Assembly: GCF_038069765.1 (NCBI RefSeq)
Contig: NZ_JBBPFS010000010.1
Coordinates: 36,722 to 100,721 of the forward strand
Length of the DNA stretch: 64,000 bases
Direction: 5' to 3'
Origin: Arthrobacter_B sp038069765
GTDB taxonomy: Bacteria > Actinomycetota > Actinomycetes > Actinomycetales > Micrococcaceae
Part shown: piece after piece, positions 61,245 to 64,000 of the stretch
Layout of the letters: every line of letters begins with the position of its first letter
How positions within the stretch are numbered: the stretch's first letter is position 1
Notes under the pieces: model-generated
What the model was told of the DNA's origin: nothing
What the model saw: the letters and a program-made list of their open reading frames with translations, nothing else
The model's database searches: none
Made by a program: the position numbers and the translations under genes

Positions 61245-61907
61245 GTGACCAGCCCAGCCACCTTGTGGCCACCCTTCGGATTAGTTCTCTCCACTCCACG
61301 TTTGGTTCTGCGACCGATCCAAGATGCAGACTTGCCCGCTGCCGTGGAAGCCGCGGAGGCTGGCATACATCCCCCAGGGCAGATGCCTTTTTCCCACCCG
61401 TGGACGGAGGCACGTCCTGAAGATCTTCCCGCAAACACTGCACGACGAATTTGGCGGGCACGTGCAGAATCGACACCGCAGAAGTGGGCACTCCACTTCG
61501 GAGTCTGGAGAGGCAACGACTTTGTCGGGTGTCAGGACTTGAGCGCCGAAGGGTTTGGCACGCTCAAGACCGTGTCAACGGGCTCCTGGCTCCGCCAAGA
61601 TGCTCAGGGCCAAGGCCTCGGCAAGGAGATGCGAACAGCAGTCATCCTCTACGCATTCTATTGGTTGAAGGCGACCACCGCTGTCTCCGAGGCAGCAGTC
61701 TGGAACTCCGCATCTCTAGGTGTGTCAAAATCTCTGGGTTACGAGCCCAATGGGATTTTCAGGGAATCGTGGAAACCTGCGGAAGTAACAGAGGTTCAGT
61801 ACCTGCGCCTTAGTTCGGAAAGGTTTATACGGCCCGCCTGGAACCTCGACGTCAGAGGACACATACGTTCCGCAGACTATCTTGGGATTCTTCTTAGCGA
61901 CGGCTAG
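61245..61907 (+). CDS. GNAT acetyltransferase, RimJ/RimL-like
   Basis: A 220-residue GNAT protein of the ribosomal-protein/aminoglycoside acetyltransferase type. LSTPRLVLRPIQDADLPAAV near residue 16 is the usual opening; SWLRQDAQGQGLGKEMRTAV is the acetyl-CoA site; WNSASLGVSKSLGYEPNGIF is the conserved end helix. GTG 61245 is the likely start, since the open frame upstream belongs to the EamA remnant; no good ribosome site is seen. The acceptor is unknown. It is the most intact gene of the accessory region. Confidence 0.82.
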   Translation: MTSPATLWPPFGLVLSTPRLVLRPIQDADLPAAVEAAEAGIHPPGQMPFSHPWTEARPEDLPANTARRIWRARAESTPQKWALHFGVWRGNDFVGCQDLSAEGFGTLKTVSTGSWLRQDAQGQGLGKEMRTAVILYAFYWLKATTAVSEAAVWNSASLGVSKSLGYEPNGIFRESWKPAEVTEVQYLRLSSERFIRPAWNLDVRGHIRSADYLGILLSDG

Positions 61908-62117
61908 GTTCGGCCGCTGGGATTTTTTGAGAAACCACCCACACTCACAAGGCGATCCAAGTGCCCATAAGCCGGTCGGTAAGTTGGACGTTGAGCCACC
62001 CACTTACGGGCGCTCAGGGGACAATGCCGTCCTCTACAGTCTGATCGTGAATCGTCATGTCACTGGGGGACCGGCTCCGCCTACGAATTAGCTACCGTAC
62101 GATTTCAAGAAGGACCA

Positions 62118-63200
62118 TTAGACAGCCTCTTCAGGTGGCCAGGGTTGAGACTGGTGCTGTGTTTGTAGTAGCTGTAATCGGCTCATCATTCTGAAGGCGT
62201 CGGGTCGGTTCTGCGTAGTGGCCCGGAACTCCTCGAGAGTAAGGGGGGACCGTATGGTTGTTCGCACATCGGCGTCGCAGAGAACGTCGATGACGTTGAT
62301 AAGCCTCTGTTGCGCCTCCGGGTCAGTGTCGGCAAATGAGGGCAGATCCAATAGCACCCAGTGATTGAACTGCTGCGCCCAGCGCAGATACTCCACGGAC
62401 GAAGTCTGTGCCCCGCATAACTGCTCGAAGGTGATCCACAGTTCGGTGCCACGATGTGCGACCACAGGGAATCGCCTGCTGCCCACTATCAACTCAACAG
62501 TGTCGGATGCTTGAGGGTCCTGCGGGGTGCGGCAGTCCTGCTGAACGCTGGGGTCCGGGCTGATCCATCGCCCACTCCTGAATCCAGTGACCGATGATTG
62601 CGGCCTGGCTCTATAGTCTTCCGTTCCCTGGAGCTTGATGATGTCCATGTTGGTCTGGATCAATTCGATGCCTGGTTCGAACAGGTGATGCCAGATCGGA
62701 TTGGGCAGCAAGGACGCGGGGGCGTAGTTAGAGCTTGCAAGGAGGACGACGTTCGTGGCGAAGAGTTGTCTCAGGAGCCGTGTTAAAAGCGCGGCGTCTC
62801 CAGAGTCATGGACATGAAACTCGTCAAAGTACAGGAGTTTCACACCGTCGGTGAGCTCACGGGCAGCACTCTCGACGGCGCTGGTTTCTCCTTGGTGTTC
62901 ATGGATGCGGCGATGAAGTTGATCAAAGAATCCGTGGAAGTGGACTCGCCGTTTCGACTGGATTGGGAGCGCACGGAAGTAGGCGTCGAGCAGCCAGGAT
63001 TTACCGCAGCCGGCATCACCCCACACATAGAGACCCCGGAGCTGGGCCCGTCTCCACCGGGACGCGAGCAGATCCCCACTGAGTCCGAGAAGCCTGTCCC
63101 GAACGAGGACTTGCGCATTGTCTAACCGAAAACCAGCGCTGGCAGCAGACTCCTCGATAGCTGCTGCCCAGTCAGTTCTTATGCTTTTGCTCCTCGCCAC
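62118..63200 (-). CDS. ZapE/AFG1-family ATPase, divergent
   Basis: A P-loop ATPase of the AFG1/ZapE family, about 360 residues. Walker A is GDAGCGKS (the family norm is closer to GGVGRGKT), followed by WLLDAYFRALPIQSKRRVHF; Walker B is LLYFDEFHVHD; sensor-like VVLLASSN follows, and NMDIIKLQGTEDYR is a strong family mark. ZapE modulates FtsZ assembly in E. coli. GTG 63200 is a guess, because no ribosome site is visible and the frame stays open to 63446. Its place beside transposon debris and its divergence suggest an acquired second copy rather than the core gene. Confidence 0.75.
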   Translation of the reverse strand: MARSKSIRTDWAAAIEESAASAGFRLDNAQVLVRDRLLGLSGDLLASRWRRAQLRGLYVWGDAGCGKSWLLDAYFRALPIQSKRRVHFHGFFDQLHRRIHEHQGETSAVESAARELTDGVKLLYFDEFHVHDSGDAALLTRLLRQLFATNVVLLASSNYAPASLLPNPIWHHLFEPGIELIQTNMDIIKLQGTEDYRARPQSSVTGFRSGRWISPDPSVQQDCRTPQDPQASDTVELIVGSRRFPVVAHRGTELWITFEQLCGAQTSSVEYLRWAQQFNHWVLLDLPSFADTDPEAQQRLINVIDVLCDADVRTTIRSPLTLEEFRATTQNRPDAFRMMSRLQLLQTQHQSQPWPPEEAV

Positions 63201-63560
63201 AGGGTTGATTATGCCCTTCAGCCACCTGAAACGTGGCCGGGGTGATTGGTCCCGGGATCTGCACACAGATGCAGCCACCGCTGCGGGGCTCGGGGACAAA
63301 ATGACCTCCGCCGCCTGCGCCTGGAGCTGGACACAGGCCCGGATCAGACCATTGGGCCCGCCCGTCCGGGTGCGGCCGCAGCTCCTCGCCCCGCGTCCGG
63401 CAGGACGCCATGCCATCGACCTCCTGTCCGGATCGGCCCGCGCCACACCTAAGCACTCCTGTATTGCGCCCTGTTCATCAACGACGCGGCCGGCGGGAAA
63501 GCGGGCCGTTCACTTTGGCCGGCAGATAAAGAGCCGGGGGGGGTGCCTCTATGGTTTTCG
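63201..63560. other. Intergenic region before the IS110 transposase
   Basis: These 360 bases hold no supported gene. A run of eight G follows GAGCC at 63532-63543, close to where the 3' end of the IS110 element should lie. The upstream frames are Pro/Arg-rich and look like noise. Confidence 0.5.
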
Positions 63561-64000
63561 TCAAGCAGCTGAGGGCAGGTTTCTGGGCGCCGGGTCTGCG
63601 TATAGAGTTCCGTCGCGGAGCATGGCGAAGAGGACATCAGAACGACGCCGAGCCAGGGCAATAATCGCTTGGTTATGGCGTTTGCCTTCAGCGCGTTTGC
63701 GGTCGTAGTACGCCCTCGATGGTGGATGATGCAGCGCGGCAAAGGCCGAGAGGAACAGTGCGCGCTTGAGTTTCTTATTGCCCCGCCGGCTCGGATGCTC
63801 ACCCCGGATGGAAGTCCCAGACCGGCGGGTGACCGGTGCGATCCCGGCGTAGGAGGCCAGATGGGCCGCGGAGGCGAAGTGCTTGCCGGTGACTTCGGTG
63901 AGGATTCGTGCGCAGGTCCTGACGCCGATGCCGGGCATCGAGGTCAGGACCTCGTAAAGAGGGTGGGCCTCCACGAGTGCTTCGACCTGGGAAGCGATTT
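63530..64000 (-). mobile_element. IS110-family insertion sequence, partial
   Basis: The transposase fragment and its 3' flank define the visible end of an IS110-type element. IS110 elements lack typical terminal inverted repeats, so the exact boundary near 63530-63545 is an estimate. Confidence 0.6.
63561..64000 (-). CDS. IS110-family transposase, partial
   Basis: The frame runs off the right edge, so only the C-terminal 146 residues are seen (of about 350-400). It carries the transposase_20 domain: LTSMPGIGVRTCARILTEV (helix-hairpin-helix), ASYAGIAPVTRRSGTSIRG with the conserved Ser, then RGNKKLKRALFLSAFAALHH. The Ser is part of the composite RuvC/Tnp active site of IS110 recombinases, which are guided by a bridge RNA encoded beside the transposase; that RNA would lie beyond the edge. 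The frame is intact as far as visible. Confidence 0.9.
   Translation of the reverse strand, partial: IASQVEALVEAHPLYEVLTSMPGIGVRTCARILTEVTGKHFASAAHLASYAGIAPVTRRSGTSIRGEHPSRRGNKKLKRALFLSAFAALHHPPSRAYYDRKRAEGKRHNQAIIALARRRSDVLFAMLRDGTLYADPAPRNLPSAA

Overview
The window reads as chromosome of a high-GC actinobacterium of the Micrococcaceae, most likely Arthrobacter in the broad sense. The reasons are the very GC-rich third codon positions, the actinobacterial block uvrC-rapZ-yvcK-whiA-gap-pgk-tpiA-secG followed by pgl-opcA-zwf-pgi-tal-tkt and ctaB, the OpcA protein, an Eis-type acetyltransferase, GTG/TTG starts and TANNNT -10 boxes. I placed everything by reading motifs, neighbours and start signals; no database search was possible.

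Layout. 1-2.7 kb: 3' part of an eis-like gene, then rpsA with a visible promoter and a strong terminator. 2.8-10.1 kb: a minus-strand sugar operon (solute-binding lipoprotein, two permeases, GH1 beta-glucosidase, LacI regulator, Gfo/Idh/MocA oxidoreductase). It is fired from a TTGACA-17-TAGGGT promoter bracketed by two identical 14-bp palindromes with a GAGCGCTC core, so it resembles the cebEFG-bglC/cebR cellobiose system. 10.1-12.9 kb: poorly conserved genes (a hypothetical protein with a possible double frameshift, a CPBP-like membrane protein, a GNAT enzyme). 12.9-21.2 kb: rRNA-type methyltransferase, YigZ, coaE, uvrB, a two-gene cassette (unknown membrane-anchored protein plus Nudix hydrolase) flanked by a 71-bp direct repeat, and a TerC protein. 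21.3-30 kb: proline-iminopeptidase-type hydrolase, GNAT, DUF3516-type helicase, a DUF8175-like anchored protein preceded by a broken small ORF, tam, an APC permease and an MBL hydrolase.

30.2-44.3 kb: a 16-bp minisatellite, a heterodimeric ABC exporter with a GntR regulator, uvrA under a probable LexA (SOS) box, a HAD phosphatase, a PlsC acyltransferase, uvrC, rapZ, yvcK and whiA. 44.4-58.7 kb: sodA, then the glycolysis run gap-pgk-tpiA-secG on the plus strand facing the pentose-phosphate run tkt-tal-pgi-zwf-opcA-pgl on the minus strand. The two meet at a bidirectional terminator, and ctaB diverges from tkt. 58.7-64 kb: a decayed accessory region with a TniB-like ATPase remnant, a helicase-associated-domain remnant, a frameshifted small membrane protein, a decayed EamA transporter, a GNAT enzyme, a divergent ZapE/AFG1 ATPase and an IS110-family transposase cut by the window edge.

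The best candidate for an undescribed system is the repeat-flanked two-gene cassette between uvrB and the terC-family gene (17.6-19.8 kb). Other points worth checking are the dual CebR-like operator, the SOS box at uvrA, a recurrent TANNNT-N6/7-start arrangement that predicts leaderless mRNAs, and the eroded right-hand island.
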